DNA from: OPU3-GD-OMZ sp001901525
GTDB taxonomy: Bacteria; Pseudomonadota; Gammaproteobacteria; Methylococcales; Methylomonadaceae
Direction of reading: 5' to 3'
Assembly: GCA_963981505.1 (NCBI GenBank)
Contig: CAXCEI010000002.1
Coordinates: forward strand, 1-64,000
Length of the DNA stretch: 64,000 nt
Under the pieces are notes generated by a model. The model was not told the origin of the DNA. It did not search any database and saw only the letters and a program-made list of their open reading frames with translations. This document shows, one piece after another, positions 27,502 to 37,373 of this stretch. Within the stretch, counting starts at the first letter, position 1. Every line of letters begins with the position of its first letter. The translations under genes were made by a program, and so were the position numbers.

Positions 27502-29082
27502 TTATAACTCACGCGTTGCATTAAAATTGATTTCTGGCCAACGCTCTTCTGCTAACTGCAAATTAACACGACTACTGGCTAAATACACTAAATAGCCACC
27601 GCCATCCTCGGCTAAGTTATCAAAAGCCTTTTTCTTAAACAACGCTAACTGCTCAGGGTCACCCGAAGTAATCCAGCGAGCGCCAAAAATACTCACCGTA
27701 TCATAAACGCATTCAACGTTATATTCACCCTTTAGCCTAAACGCAGTCACATCGAACTGGAGCACACCTACAGCACCTAAAATCAGGTCATTATTTCTAA
27801 GTGGCTTAAATAACTGTGTAGCTCCTTCTTCCGTTAACTGCGCTAAACCTTTTTGCAAGGCTTTGGTTCTCAAGGGGTCTTTTAAAACAACCTTACGATA
27901 TAATTCAGGCGCAAAAAAAGGTATACCACTGTATTTGAGTGTTTCGCCCTGTGAAAAAGTATCACCCACCTGAATGGTTCCGTGATTATGAAGACCAATA
28001 ATATCCCCTGGAAACGCTTCTTCTACATTTTTACGGCTATCCGCCTGAAAAGTAATGGCATTACCGACCTGAATATTTTTACCTGCGCGCACATGATTCA
28101 TTTTCATACCTTTACTAAACTGCCCCGAACAAACCCGCATAAATGCGACTCTGTCACGATGAGCCGGGTCCATGTTCGCCTGTACTTTAAAAACAAAGCC
28201 AGTAAAATCCTTTTCTGAGGATTCCACTGTCCGTTGGATAGATTGGCGGCTCTGAGGCATCGGTGCATATTCAGCAAAAGCATCCAACAACTCTTTAATT
28301 CCAAAATTATTAATTGCAGAACCAAAAAAAACCGGCGTCTGCTTGCCCTGTAAATATTGATCCAGATTAAAAGCATGACTTGCACCCTTTACCAACTCAA
28401 TTTCCTCACGTAATTCATCTGCTTGATCACCAACGAGTACATCAAGCTCTGGATTATCAAGCCCCTCAATAATGGTACCTTCAGCAACTTTTCCGCCATG
28501 ATTTGGAGTGAATATATGTACTGCATCGTTATAAATATGATAGACACCCTTAAATCGCTTTCCCATACCAATCGGCCATGTCATCGGGGCACAATCTATT
28601 TTTAATATCTTTTCGACTTCATCTAAAAGATCGATGGAGTCACGCCCTTCCCGATCTAATTTATTAATAAATGTCAAAATAGGCGTGTCTCGTAACCGAC
28701 AAATCTCCATTAATTTTACGGTTCGTTCTTCAACACCCTTAGCAACGTCAATGACCATCAATGCAGAATCAACAGCGGTTAACGTACGGTAGGTGTCTTC
28801 GGAAAAATCTGCGTGCCCTGGGGTATCCAGTAAATTAAGAATCTTACCCTTATGATCAAATTGCATGACCGATGTGGTCACTGAAATCCCTCGCTGTTTT
28901 TCCATTTCCATCCAATCCGATGTGGCATGACGTGCAGCCTTTCGACCCTTAACCGATCCAGCTAATTGTATGGCGCCGCCAAACAGTAATAATTTTTCTG
29001 TGAGTGTTGTTTTTCCTGCATCAGGATGCGAAATAATTGCAAAGGTTCGCCGACGCTGTAATTCAGTTAAAAAATCCGCCAT
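27502..29082 (-). CDS. prfC: Peptide chain release factor 3
   Basis: RF3 is a GTPase that frees RF1/RF2 from the ribosome after termination. The 526-residue protein has the P-loop SHPDAGKT at 18-25, DTPGHADFSEDTYRTL (switch II) and NKLDREGRD (NKxD). It is full length and collinear with the family. Confidence 0.97.
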   Translation of the reverse strand: MADFLTELQRRRTFAIISHPDAGKTTLTEKLLLFGGAIQLAGSVKGRKAARHATSDWMEMEKQRGISVTTSVMQFDHKGKILNLLDTPGHADFSEDTYRTLTAVDSALMVIDVAKGVEERTVKLMEICRLRDTPILTFINKLDREGRDSIDLLDEVEKILKIDCAPMTWPIGMGKRFKGVYHIYNDAVHIFTPNHGGKVAEGTIIEGLDNPELDVLVGDQADELREEIELVKGASHAFNLDQYLQGKQTPVFFGSAINNFGIKELLDAFAEYAPMPQSRQSIQRTVESSEKDFTGFVFKVQANMDPAHRDRVAFMRVCSGQFSKGMKMNHVRAGKNIQVGNAITFQADSRKNVEEAFPGDIIGLHNHGTIQVGDTFSQGETLKYSGIPFFAPELYRKVVLKDPLRTKALQKGLAQLTEEGATQLFKPLRNNDLILGAVGVLQFDVTAFRLKGEYNVECVYDTVSIFGARWITSGDPEQLALFKKKAFDNLAEDGGGYLVYLASSRVNLQLAEERWPEINFNATREL

Positions 29083-29307
29083 AATTATTCAGTGACAAAA
29101 GTGCTGCATTATACTTGAAATATTGCTTATATTGGACCCAGACACACAATCTATTTAAAGCTAACAACTCACTTTAAACGTGTACATGACTTATTTCAGG
29201 CTTATTCGTATCCTAATGATAAAAAACACACTTCATAGTGACCATCATGTTTCTCTATTACCTTAATAAAAAAAGCATTGTTAATGAAACTAAACTGATC
29301 ACCGCGA

Positions 29308-29547
29308 CTAGGACTTAGCGTCACCCGAATCAACCCATTCATAGAATTCAGTTAGCCGCGGATCACACTTACAACATTGAGTACCGCACCCGTTCTCCAT
29401 TGCCATTTTCTTAATTTTACCCTTATTAATCCATTTTCCGAGCATTCCTCGCATCGCATCAGCATCCATATCAAAATGATTCACTAAATCAATTAGTGCA
29501 ACGCGCTTATGTTCCTTTATGTAGTACCGTAAGTCGGACAGAATCAT
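29308..29547 (-). CDS. feoC: FeoC-like winged-helix protein
   Basis: FeoC is a small winged-helix protein that in some species binds an Fe-S cluster and protects FeoB from proteolysis. The 79-residue protein has the helix-turn-helix in its first half and C54, C58, C59, C61 in the C-terminal wing. It overlaps the feoB stop by four bases and is the last gene of the feo operon. Confidence 0.9.
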   Translation of the reverse strand: MILSDLRYYIKEHKRVALIDLVNHFDMDADAMRGMLGKWINKGKIKKMAMENGCGTQCCKCDPRLTEFYEWVDSGDAKS

Positions 29548-31895
29548 GTCTTATCACCAGTAACCGGTGATACTTCTGAGGGTTTTCGATACTGCCAATT
29601 ACCCCAGATCTTAAGAATTAGAATAACCCCTAAGAAACAACTTAACATACTGATAATCCAGGCCATTGAATAGACCGGGTGAGAATCAAAAGTAAGCCAC
29701 TGATAAGAAATAACCGCTGACATATAAGCAATACCTGTCGTCCAAAACAGAACAAAGACAGCCCAAACCAAACTCGTTTCCTTATAAATTGCCGCTGTTG
29801 CCGCGACACACGGTGCATACAGTAAAATAAATAACAAATAAGCGAATGCCCCTGCCTTGCCATTAAAACTTGATTGCATCGCCCTATAGGTTCCACTATT
29901 AACCTCCTGCTCTTCTGCTGCAGTTACGAGGTCTTGGGTTTCGCCAATATTGAGCCCTAACGGGTCAAAAGCATTGTCAACCACTTCAAGAAGATTTTCA
30001 GGGATAGTCTGAAAGGCTTCTGTAATGCCTACCCATAAATCAAATACTTCTGGTTCAATCGTGCGCCCTTCGAGTTGCGCTGAACGCTCGCTGTATAAGG
30101 CATCTAAGGTTCCGACAACGGCTTCCTTAGCCAGTAAACCCGTAAAAATACCTACTGTTGCAGGCCAATTATCAGAAGAAATCCCCATGGGTTCGAAAAT
30201 CGGCGTTAACTCTCGCCCTACTTCACTTAAAATTGATTGGTCACTGTTGCCACGACTAAAGGTACCATCCGTACCCATTGCACTCATAAAATTTAACACT
30301 ATAACCATCGGAACAATGACTTTACCGGCATTAAAAATAAATGTTTTTAATCGCTCCCACGCCCTGATCAAAATACCCCGTAATGTAGGCATATGATAAG
30401 GCGGCAATTCCATAATGAAAGGCATTGACTTTCCTCTAAATAATGCCCACTTCATTATCAAACCCGTCAAAACGGCCACAAAAATACCAATTAAATATAA
30501 TCCGAAAACCAAATTCTGCCCACCCACAGGAAAAAAAGCGGCAGCAAATAACGCATAAACCGGTAAGCGCGCACCACATGACATAAAAGGGTTCATTAAG
30601 TTTGTCAGAATCCGATCACGCGGACTTTCTAGCGTCCGTGTCGCCATGATCGCCGGCACATTACAACCAAATCCAACAATCATGGGCACAAATGATTTAC
30701 CCGGCAAGCCGATTAACCGCATAAAACGATCCATTACAAAAGCCGCACGCGCCATATACCCCGAGTCTTCCAGCACTGATAAGAATAAAAATAAAAACCC
30801 GACAATGGGAATAAAGGTCGCAACGACCTGAATGCCGCCGCCTAAGCCATGTGTACTCAATACAATAAGCCAATCAGGCCAATTCCATTCTTGCAGTAAA
30901 ACACTCAATCCATCTATTAGAAAAACACCTATAAATTGATCAAAAAAATCAATAAATGCACTGCCTATATTTATAGTAAACATAAACATTAAATACATAA
31001 CTAATAAAAATATAGGGATGCCCATAAAGCGATTCAGCACCATTTGATCAATCGAATCTGAAAACTGACGCGATACCTCTGTTACTTTATTAATACACTG
31101 ATAGTTCAATTTATTAGCAAAACTATAACGTGCATCTGCCGTCAGAATATCAACTTCTTCATCAGCTAACTCTTCAACCCGATGAACTAACTGACTCGCC
31201 ACTGATTTTATTTCATCATCTACCAATTGCTTGGCTAAAGTATCTCCCTCTAAGAGTCGTAACGCTAACCAGCGGGTATTATGATTGCATTTTTCTACAG
31301 CAATACCAGACACAGTCACCGACAACTCAGAAATCGCCTGTTCTAAATTCAGATGATAGTCAATGGTAATATCAGGAATATGAGGTGCAAATAAGGCCGT
31401 ATTAACCGCCTCTTTCAATACGCCTATACCGTGTTTAGTCGAGGCAATTATGGGTACTACAGGACAACCTAAACTTTCAGCCAAAGCCGCAATATTAATA
31501 TCAATTCCGCTATTTTTTGCAGTATCCATCATGTTAAGCACCACCAACATAGGTACTTTCATTTCTAATAATTGCGTCGTTAAGTAAAGATTCCGTTCAA
31601 TATTAGAAGCATCAATAATATTAATAATTAAATCTGATTGCCCTGATACCGCATAATCGCGTGCTATTTTTTCATCCAGCGACACACTGTCATCAGTCAC
31701 TTCTAATGAATAGGTCCCGGGTAAATCAACCAATTCAATTTTAGTGTTATTGTGAAGATATTCACCCGTTTTACGTTCAACGGTAACACCAGGCCAATTT
31801 CCTACATGCTGCCTCGAACCCGTTAATACATTGAATAATGTAGTTTTTCCACAGTTAGGGTTACCAACCACACCTACAGAAAAGCTAGCTTGCAT
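29544..31895 (-). CDS. feoB: Ferrous iron transporter FeoB
   Basis: FeoB imports Fe2+ across the inner membrane. The 783-residue protein has an N-terminal G domain (GNPNCGKTT at 11-19, DLPGTYSL, NMMD) followed by the gate/transport region with repeated Cys-containing helices (GFGCNVPAI, MSCGARLPVY, APCVAAT). It overlaps feoA by 11 bases and feoC by four. The Fur box upstream of feoA should control it. Confidence 0.97.
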   Translation of the reverse strand: MQASFSVGVVGNPNCGKTTLFNVLTGSRQHVGNWPGVTVERKTGEYLHNNTKIELVDLPGTYSLEVTDDSVSLDEKIARDYAVSGQSDLIINIIDASNIERNLYLTTQLLEMKVPMLVVLNMMDTAKNSGIDINIAALAESLGCPVVPIIASTKHGIGVLKEAVNTALFAPHIPDITIDYHLNLEQAISELSVTVSGIAVEKCNHNTRWLALRLLEGDTLAKQLVDDEIKSVASQLVHRVEELADEEVDILTADARYSFANKLNYQCINKVTEVSRQFSDSIDQMVLNRFMGIPIFLLVMYLMFMFTINIGSAFIDFFDQFIGVFLIDGLSVLLQEWNWPDWLIVLSTHGLGGGIQVVATFIPIVGFLFLFLSVLEDSGYMARAAFVMDRFMRLIGLPGKSFVPMIVGFGCNVPAIMATRTLESPRDRILTNLMNPFMSCGARLPVYALFAAAFFPVGGQNLVFGLYLIGIFVAVLTGLIMKWALFRGKSMPFIMELPPYHMPTLRGILIRAWERLKTFIFNAGKVIVPMVIVLNFMSAMGTDGTFSRGNSDQSILSEVGRELTPIFEPMGISSDNWPATVGIFTGLLAKEAVVGTLDALYSERSAQLEGRTIEPEVFDLWVGITEAFQTIPENLLEVVDNAFDPLGLNIGETQDLVTAAEEQEVNSGTYRAMQSSFNGKAGAFAYLLFILLYAPCVAATAAIYKETSLVWAVFVLFWTTGIAYMSAVISYQWLTFDSHPVYSMAWIISMLSCFLGVILILKIWGNWQYRKPSEVSPVTGDKT

Positions 31896-32133
31896 CTATA
31901 ACGGCTTCTAACAATAAAACTCGCGCCTCATCTTTTCTAAGTGACAAAGAAAAACCACGTAGTTTGATTTGAACAGGGTCGCCCATAGGCGCAAAGCGAG
32001 AAACTATAAATTCAGTCCCTGGGGTTAAACCCATCGCCAACAATCGTTTACGGTAGGCTCGACCTGCATTATCAAAGCCAGTAATTCGAGCACGATCTCC
32101 GATCGCTAAGTTTTGGAAAATAAGCGGCATCAT
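31885..32133 (-). CDS. feoA: Ferrous iron transport protein FeoA
   Basis: FeoA is a small SH3-like cytoplasmic partner of FeoB. The 82-residue protein shows the GDRARI, GLTPGTEF and RGFSLSLRKDEA pattern of the family. Two adjacent ATG codons (32133, 32130) are possible starts. It is the first gene of feoABC and lies just downstream of a Fur-type operator. Confidence 0.94.
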   Translation of the reverse strand: MMPLIFQNLAIGDRARITGFDNAGRAYRKRLLAMGLTPGTEFIVSRFAPMGDPVQIKLRGFSLSLRKDEARVLLLEAVIDAS

Positions 32134-32159
32134 AAAGCAATCTTATTAAGATTCTAATT

Positions 32160-32178
32160 AATAATGATTCTCATTATA
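32160..32178 (-). promoter_or_regulatory. Fur box upstream of feoA
   Basis: The 19 bases match the Fur consensus (inverted ATAATGAT / ATCATTAT core) at 15 of 19 positions and overlap the predicted -10 hexamer of feoA. This is the expected layout for repression of iron uptake when iron is plentiful. Confidence 0.85.
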
Positions 32179-32202
32179 ATCTAAATTGACTTTATTTTCC
32201 AA
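32173..32202 (-). promoter_or_regulatory. Promoter of feoABC
   Basis: On the minus strand TTGGAA (32197-32202) is followed after 18 bases by a perfect TATAAT (32173-32178), about 40 bases upstream of the feoA start. The Fur box covers the -10. Confidence 0.7.
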
Positions 32203-32357
32203 CCTCCCCATAAATTAGCCATCAGGTTATGCCCGCAACATGATTCAAAGGAGAATGATTACTCGCAGTTCTGGAAACATTTAAAAAAATTGACTCTAAA
32301 AAAAGACTTCGATAAAAATTAATGAAAAAACACTAACGATTCGAAAGAAGGAAAAAC

Positions 32358-32663
32358 TCAGCAGGTTATTTTATAACTATCTTTAGAAGCATCGACGCGC
32401 TCCTTTAGTTCTCGACCCGGCTTAAAATGCGGGACAAATTTAGGTGCTAAAGCAACAGCACCACCGGTTTTAGGGTTCCGTCCCATACGAGAAGGACGGT
32501 AGTGTAACGAAAAACTACCAAAACCACGTATTTCTATTCTTTCACCCGAAGACAATGATTGATTGATCTGCTCCAACATACAGTTAACCGCTAATTCAAC
32601 ATCCTTAGGCGGTAAATGCGGTTGTTTTTTTGACAACTCTTCAATTAATTCTGATTTTGTCAC
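32358..32663 (-). CDS. ihfB: Integration host factor beta subunit
   Basis: IhfB bends DNA with IhfA. The 101-residue protein has the HU/IHF fold with IEIRGFGSFSL and the arm signature GRNPKTGGAV. The start is GTG at 32663 with AGGA about ten bases upstream. It follows rpsA, as in many gammaproteobacteria, but a strong terminator lies between the two. Confidence 0.95.
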   Translation of the reverse strand: MTKSELIEELSKKQPHLPPKDVELAVNCMLEQINQSLSSGERIEIRGFGSFSLHYRPSRMGRNPKTGGAVALAPKFVPHFKPGRELKERVDASKDSYKITC

Positions 32664-32687
32664 AAGTGACTATTCCTGTTTAACGCT

Positions 32688-32725
32688 TAAAAAAATCAAG
32701 GCAGCCACAAACTCGTGGCTACCTT
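32688..32725 (-). terminator. Intrinsic terminator after rpsA
   Basis: An 11-bp stem (32698-32708 with 32715-32725, one G-U pair, 6-base loop) is followed on the minus strand by a run of seven T. It lies just after the rpsA stop and should reduce read-through into ihfB. Confidence 0.88.
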
Positions 32726-32739
32726 AATAAGGCCTTTAA

Positions 32740-34416
32740 TTATTTATCCATTTGTTTGAATAAATCACCTAATGTTGGTGCACTCTTCACTGCAGAACCA
32801 GAAGATTTTTGCTTATAATTCTTAATAGTTGCAGTCTCTTCATCTTCACTTAATGCTTTAATAGACAAGGAAATTGACTTGTTCTTTTTATCAATACCAA
32901 TATATTTAGCTTCAATTTCATCACCTTCTTTGAGGTGTGTACGAACATCTTCAACACGGTCACGATTAACTTCCGATGCTCTGATATAGCCTTCAATACT
33001 GTCAGTAATTCTTACAACTGCGCCTTTAACATCAACTTCAGTAATAACACCTTTAATCGGTGTACCTTTCTCATGTTGAGCCAAGAAGCCTTGGAAAGGA
33101 TCCTGTTCTAATTGCTTAATACCTAATGAAATACGCTCACGCTCCGTATCAACAGTCAATATAACTGTTTCAATCTCATCACCTTTTTTATAATCACGCG
33201 CTACATCTTCGCCACTTTCTGACCAAGAAATATCGGACATGTGCACCAAACCGTCAATATTTCCATTAAGACCGATAAAGATACCAAAATCAGTAATAGA
33301 TTTAATTTTACCGGTGATTTTATCGCCTTTATTATGTAATGCACCAAATTCTTCCCAAGGATTTGTTTGGCAATGTTTCATCCCAAGTGAGATACGACGA
33401 CGCTCTTCGTCAATCTCCAACACCATAACTTCGACTTCATCACCCAGTTGAACCAATTTAGACGGGTTAACATTTTTATTTGTCCAATCCATTTCAGAAA
33501 CGTGAACCAAACCTTCAACACCCTCTTCAATTTCAACAAAACAACCATAATCCGTAAGATTATTCACTTTACCGAATAATTTAGCACCGGACGGGTATCT
33601 TCTAGCAATATTCTGCCAAGGATCTTCACCCATTTGTTTCATACCTAAAGAAACACGATTCTTTTCTTCATCGTACTTGAGGACCTTAACTTGGATTTCC
33701 TGACCTATCTCTACACATTCAGAAGGATGACGGATACGACGCCAAGCCATATCAGTGATATGCAATAAGCCATCAACACCACCTAGATCTATAAATGCAC
33801 CGTAATCAGTTAAATTCTTAACAATACCCGGTATAACAATACCTTCTTTTAATGAGTTCAGTAATTCTTCACGCTCAGCGCTATATTCCAACTCAACAAC
33901 CGCCCGACGAGAGACAACAACATTATTACGTTTTTGATCAATTTTAATGATTTTAAACTCAAGATCATGCCCTTCCAAGAAACTGGTGTCTCTAATAGGA
34001 CGCACGTCAACTAATGACCCCGGTAAGAACCCTTGTAAGGCACCAATAGCAACCGTTAATCCACCACGAACACGTCCATTAATACGGCCGGTAATCGTCT
34101 CATTCGCTTCAAATGCTTTTTCAAGTTCCAACCAAGCTTTATTTCGTTTTGCTTTATCGCGGGAAAGTAATGTAGCGCCTAAGCCATCTTCAATTAAATC
34201 CAGGGCGACTTCTATTTCGTCCCCGACTTCAACTTCTAATTCACCGTCTGCATTCAAAAACTGCCATTTAGGTATGACACCTTCTGATTTTAATCCTGCA
34301 TTAACAATGACTTTATCGCTATCAATTTCAACGACAGTACCCATTAGCATTGAGCCTGTACGCATTTCAGTCTTAGCTAGACTCTCTTCAAATAATTCTG
34401 CAAAGCTTTCGCTCAT
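32740..34416 (-). CDS. rpsA: 30S ribosomal protein S1
   Basis: S1 helps mRNA bind to the small subunit. The 558-residue protein carries six S1 (OB-fold) repeats, seen as repeated G-x-V...DYGAFI/GCFVE...GLVHxSxM units. The length matches E. coli S1 (557). GGGAAAAG precedes the ATG. It follows cmk with a 99-base gap. Confidence 0.98.
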   Translation of the reverse strand: MSESFAELFEESLAKTEMRTGSMLMGTVVEIDSDKVIVNAGLKSEGVIPKWQFLNADGELEVEVGDEIEVALDLIEDGLGATLLSRDKAKRNKAWLELEKAFEANETITGRINGRVRGGLTVAIGALQGFLPGSLVDVRPIRDTSFLEGHDLEFKIIKIDQKRNNVVVSRRAVVELEYSAEREELLNSLKEGIVIPGIVKNLTDYGAFIDLGGVDGLLHITDMAWRRIRHPSECVEIGQEIQVKVLKYDEEKNRVSLGMKQMGEDPWQNIARRYPSGAKLFGKVNNLTDYGCFVEIEEGVEGLVHVSEMDWTNKNVNPSKLVQLGDEVEVMVLEIDEERRRISLGMKHCQTNPWEEFGALHNKGDKITGKIKSITDFGIFIGLNGNIDGLVHMSDISWSESGEDVARDYKKGDEIETVILTVDTERERISLGIKQLEQDPFQGFLAQHEKGTPIKGVITEVDVKGAVVRITDSIEGYIRASEVNRDRVEDVRTHLKEGDEIEAKYIGIDKKNKSISLSIKALSEDEETATIKNYKQKSSGSAVKSAPTLGDLFKQMDK

Positions 34417-34515
34417 AATTCTTTTCCCGCGTTTGCTTTAACTTCAAACAAACATTTCTCTGTTAAGTTGATAAAAGACCTTAAATTAAGTGCATTTATG
34501 ATCCACCTGATAAAC

Positions 34516-35172
34516 TCAAAGCATAAATGAAAGAATCTCTGCAATGACCTGCTCAACGGTTTTATCCGTTGAATCCACGTAAAGCGCACCTTCAGCCTGC
34601 GCCAACGGCGCAGTGGCACGTTGACTATCACGGAGGTCTCGACTCTCTATCTCTTGAGTTATCTGACCTAGATTAGCATTAAATCCTTTCTCAATCAACT
34701 GCTTATACCGTCTTAACGCCCTTTTTTCTGCTGAAGCGGTTAAGAACACCTTATAGTTCGCCTCAGAAAACACCACTGTCCCCATGTCTCTGCCATCAGC
34801 CACAAGCCCAGGGGCTTGCCTAAAATCACGTTGTTTTTGTAATAATACCGCTCGCACCTCAGGAATTACGGCAATTTGAGAGGCTATACTACCGGTGGTT
34901 TCAGTCGCCAAGCGCGCCGTAATATCGATTCCATTCAATTTAACAGCCAAAACTTCAACGCCTGAAAACTCAAGCGTCATATTTTTAGCGAGTTGAACAA
35001 TCTCAGCTTTACTTTCTAAATTAACTGATTGATCTAACACAGCAATGGCCAAAGAACGATAAATAGACCCGCTGTCTAAATAATGCCACCCCTTCTGGTT
35101 AGCAATGACACGACTAACCGTTCCTTTGCCCGCTCCGCTCGGACCATCTATCGTTAAGACTGGATTATTCAT
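34516..35172 (-). CDS. cmk: Cytidylate kinase
   Basis: Cmk phosphorylates CMP and dCMP. The 218-residue protein has the P-loop GPSGAGKGT at 10-18, DGRDMGTVVF and SRDxRDSxRxxAPL near the C-terminal third. It overlaps the aroA stop by four bases and precedes rpsA. Confidence 0.97.
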   Translation of the reverse strand: MNNPVLTIDGPSGAGKGTVSRVIANQKGWHYLDSGSIYRSLAIAVLDQSVNLESKAEIVQLAKNMTLEFSGVEVLAVKLNGIDITARLATETTGSIASQIAVIPEVRAVLLQKQRDFRQAPGLVADGRDMGTVVFSEANYKVFLTASAEKRALRRYKQLIEKGFNANLGQITQEIESRDLRDSQRATAPLAQAEGALYVDSTDKTVEQVIAEILSFML

Positions 35173-36485
35173 CCGTTTGTCTGGGAAATATCAAGCCCCA
35201 ACCCACCAGCCAACGATACAAATTCAGGAAATGAAGTATTCACATTCTCACAATCATGAATCACAATGGGCGCTTTAGAACGCAATCCTGCAATCGCAAA
35301 AGCCATCGCAATACGATGATCGCCATGCGAAATAACCTCACCGCCCTCAATTTCACCACCCCGTATAATCATGCCGTCTGGCGTAGGCTCTGCCTTAACT
35401 TTTAATTGCTGTAAGCCATCAGCCATCACTTGAATACGGTCACTTTCTTTAACCCGCAACTCTTCAGCACCTGTCAATACGGTCACACCCTCGGCACAAG
35501 CTGCTGCCACAAATAATACTGGGAATTCATCAATGGCTAATGGCACTAAGTGTTCTGGGATTTCAATCCCTTTCAGTTGACTCGAATTAACTTGAATATC
35601 TGCAACCCATTCGCCTCCTACCTCGCGCTCATTGATCAGGGTAATATCAGCACCCATTAATTTTAATATTTCAATAATCCCCGTCCGGGTTTCATTAATA
35701 CCAACATGATTTAAACGAACAGATGAATTAGCGGCAATAGAAGCCCCCACCAGAAAAAAAGCAGCTGATGAAATATCACTGGGCACGTCAATATCTACCG
35801 CGTTCAAGCGATGCCCGCTAGTAATTGAAACTTTATTTCCCACCCGCTCAATAGGGTAACCACAGCCCTCTAACATTCGTTCAGTATGGTCTCTAGTCGG
35901 AGCCGGTTCAGTTATTGTTGTTTCTCCTTTGGCATAAAGACCCGCCAACAATAAGCAGGATTTAACTTGAGCACTCGCAATAGGCATTTCATAATGAATA
36001 CCGGTGAGCGCTGAAGTCCCAGCAATTGCCAACGGCGCCGTTCCATCATCTTCCGTTACTATTTGTGCAGACATTTCAGCCAATGGCAACGTAACTCGCC
36101 GCATAGGCCTTTTAGATAACGACTCATCTCCCGTTAACACTGAATCGAATGTTTGCCCTGCCAACAAACCAGAGAGTAACCGCATCGAAGTACCCGAGTT
36201 ACCTAAATAAAGAAGCGTTTCAGGTGCTTTAAGTCCATTTAAACCAACACCGTGGATCGTTACATTCCCTTCATCGGGACCTTCAATTTCAACACCCATC
36301 GCCCGAAAGGCTTTCAGTGTAGCTAAAGCATCTTCTGCCTCAAGAAAACCAGTGACTCGAGTTATCCCTTCTGCTATTGACCCCAACATAATCGAACGAT
36401 GGGAGATAGATTTATCACCTGGAACACGAATTTCACCACGTAAAGAACCACCTGGTCGTACTGTAAAAATTATTGTATCGGACAT
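35169..36485 (-). CDS. aroA: 5-enolpyruvylshikimate-3-phosphate synthase
   Basis: AroA joins shikimate-3-phosphate and PEP on the way to chorismate. The 438-residue protein has GDKSISHRSIM near 23-33, GNSGTSMRLLSGLLAG near 92-107, and KESDRI and GDHRIAMAFAIA in the C-terminal half. It lies three bases after tyrA and overlaps cmk, in the conserved aromatic run. Confidence 0.97.
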   Translation of the reverse strand: MSDTIIFTVRPGGSLRGEIRVPGDKSISHRSIMLGSIAEGITRVTGFLEAEDALATLKAFRAMGVEIEGPDEGNVTIHGVGLNGLKAPETLLYLGNSGTSMRLLSGLLAGQTFDSVLTGDESLSKRPMRRVTLPLAEMSAQIVTEDDGTAPLAIAGTSALTGIHYEMPIASAQVKSCLLLAGLYAKGETTITEPAPTRDHTERMLEGCGYPIERVGNKVSITSGHRLNAVDIDVPSDISSAAFFLVGASIAANSSVRLNHVGINETRTGIIEILKLMGADITLINEREVGGEWVADIQVNSSQLKGIEIPEHLVPLAIDEFPVLFVAAACAEGVTVLTGAEELRVKESDRIQVMADGLQQLKVKAEPTPDGMIIRGGEIEGGEVISHGDHRIAMAFAIAGLRSKAPIVIHDCENVNTSFPEFVSLAGGLGLDISQTNG

Positions 36486-36488
36486 ATT

Positions 36489-37373
36489 TTATTCATCACA
36501 CTGATCTAAAAAACGTTGACGGGCAGATTTAGCAGTAGCGAATGTTTTAAAAACACTTTCTGAATCACCCTCTATTAAGAATTGAGCAACTTCTTCCAAT
36601 TCATCATTTATTTGACGAATTAAAGGAACAATCTCATCTTTGTTATTCATACAAATATCAAGCCACATGCTAGGATCACTCGAGGCAATGCGTGTAAAAT
36701 CTTTAAAGCCTCCGGCAGCATATTTGAAAATCTCATCATGACTGTCTTTTTTATCCAACAATCGAACTAATGCAAATGCTAAAACATGCGGCAAATGACT
36801 GGTTGCCGCTAAGACCGCATCATGATGGCTAATACCCATCGTGGAAACATTTGCCCCCAGTTTTTCCCAAAAAAAACGAATCTGACAAAGGGCTTCACCT
36901 GAGGTGTTTTCCGTCGGGGTAATAATGACGCGCTTACCGGTAAATAAATCAAGTTGAGCTGCATTTACACCGCTGTTTTCTGCACCTGCAATCGGATGAA
37001 CCGGTACAAAATTATCAGGAACCACTCCAAAAACATCCCTTGCGGATTGAACCACGCTACCTTTAGTACTCCCAACATCTGAGTACACCGCATTAGGATT
37101 CCAGGTCTTCTTTAATTCTAGAAATATTTTATCTACAGAACCCACTGGAACAGCAATGATGACGCAATCTGATTGCGCCAATACCGCTTCGGCTGTTTCA
37201 CCAAAATAACTAACCTGATCAACAACCCCTAACGTTTCAGCACGCTGTAAATTTAACGCCTGCGCTTGATAACCAACGCCAACAATGTTTTTAGCCAACC
37301 CCTGCTCTCGCGCTTTGCGTGCGATGGAGCCTCCAATCAAACCCACCCCAATAACAGATAAATGATTAAACAT
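36489..37373 (-). CDS. tyrA: Prephenate dehydrogenase
   Basis: TyrA oxidises prephenate (or arogenate) toward tyrosine. The 294-residue protein starts with the NAD site VIGVGLIGGS, has DVGSTKG and HPIAGAENSG, and lacks a fused chorismate mutase, as in Pseudomonas-type TyrA. Its start shares one base with the hisC stop. Confidence 0.95.
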   Translation of the reverse strand: MFNHLSVIGVGLIGGSIARKAREQGLAKNIVGVGYQAQALNLQRAETLGVVDQVSYFGETAEAVLAQSDCVIIAVPVGSVDKIFLELKKTWNPNAVYSDVGSTKGSVVQSARDVFGVVPDNFVPVHPIAGAENSGVNAAQLDLFTGKRVIITPTENTSGEALCQIRFFWEKLGANVSTMGISHHDAVLAATSHLPHVLAFALVRLLDKKDSHDEIFKYAAGGFKDFTRIASSDPSMWLDICMNNKDEIVPLIRQINDELEEVAQFLIEGDSESVFKTFATAKSARQRFLDQCDE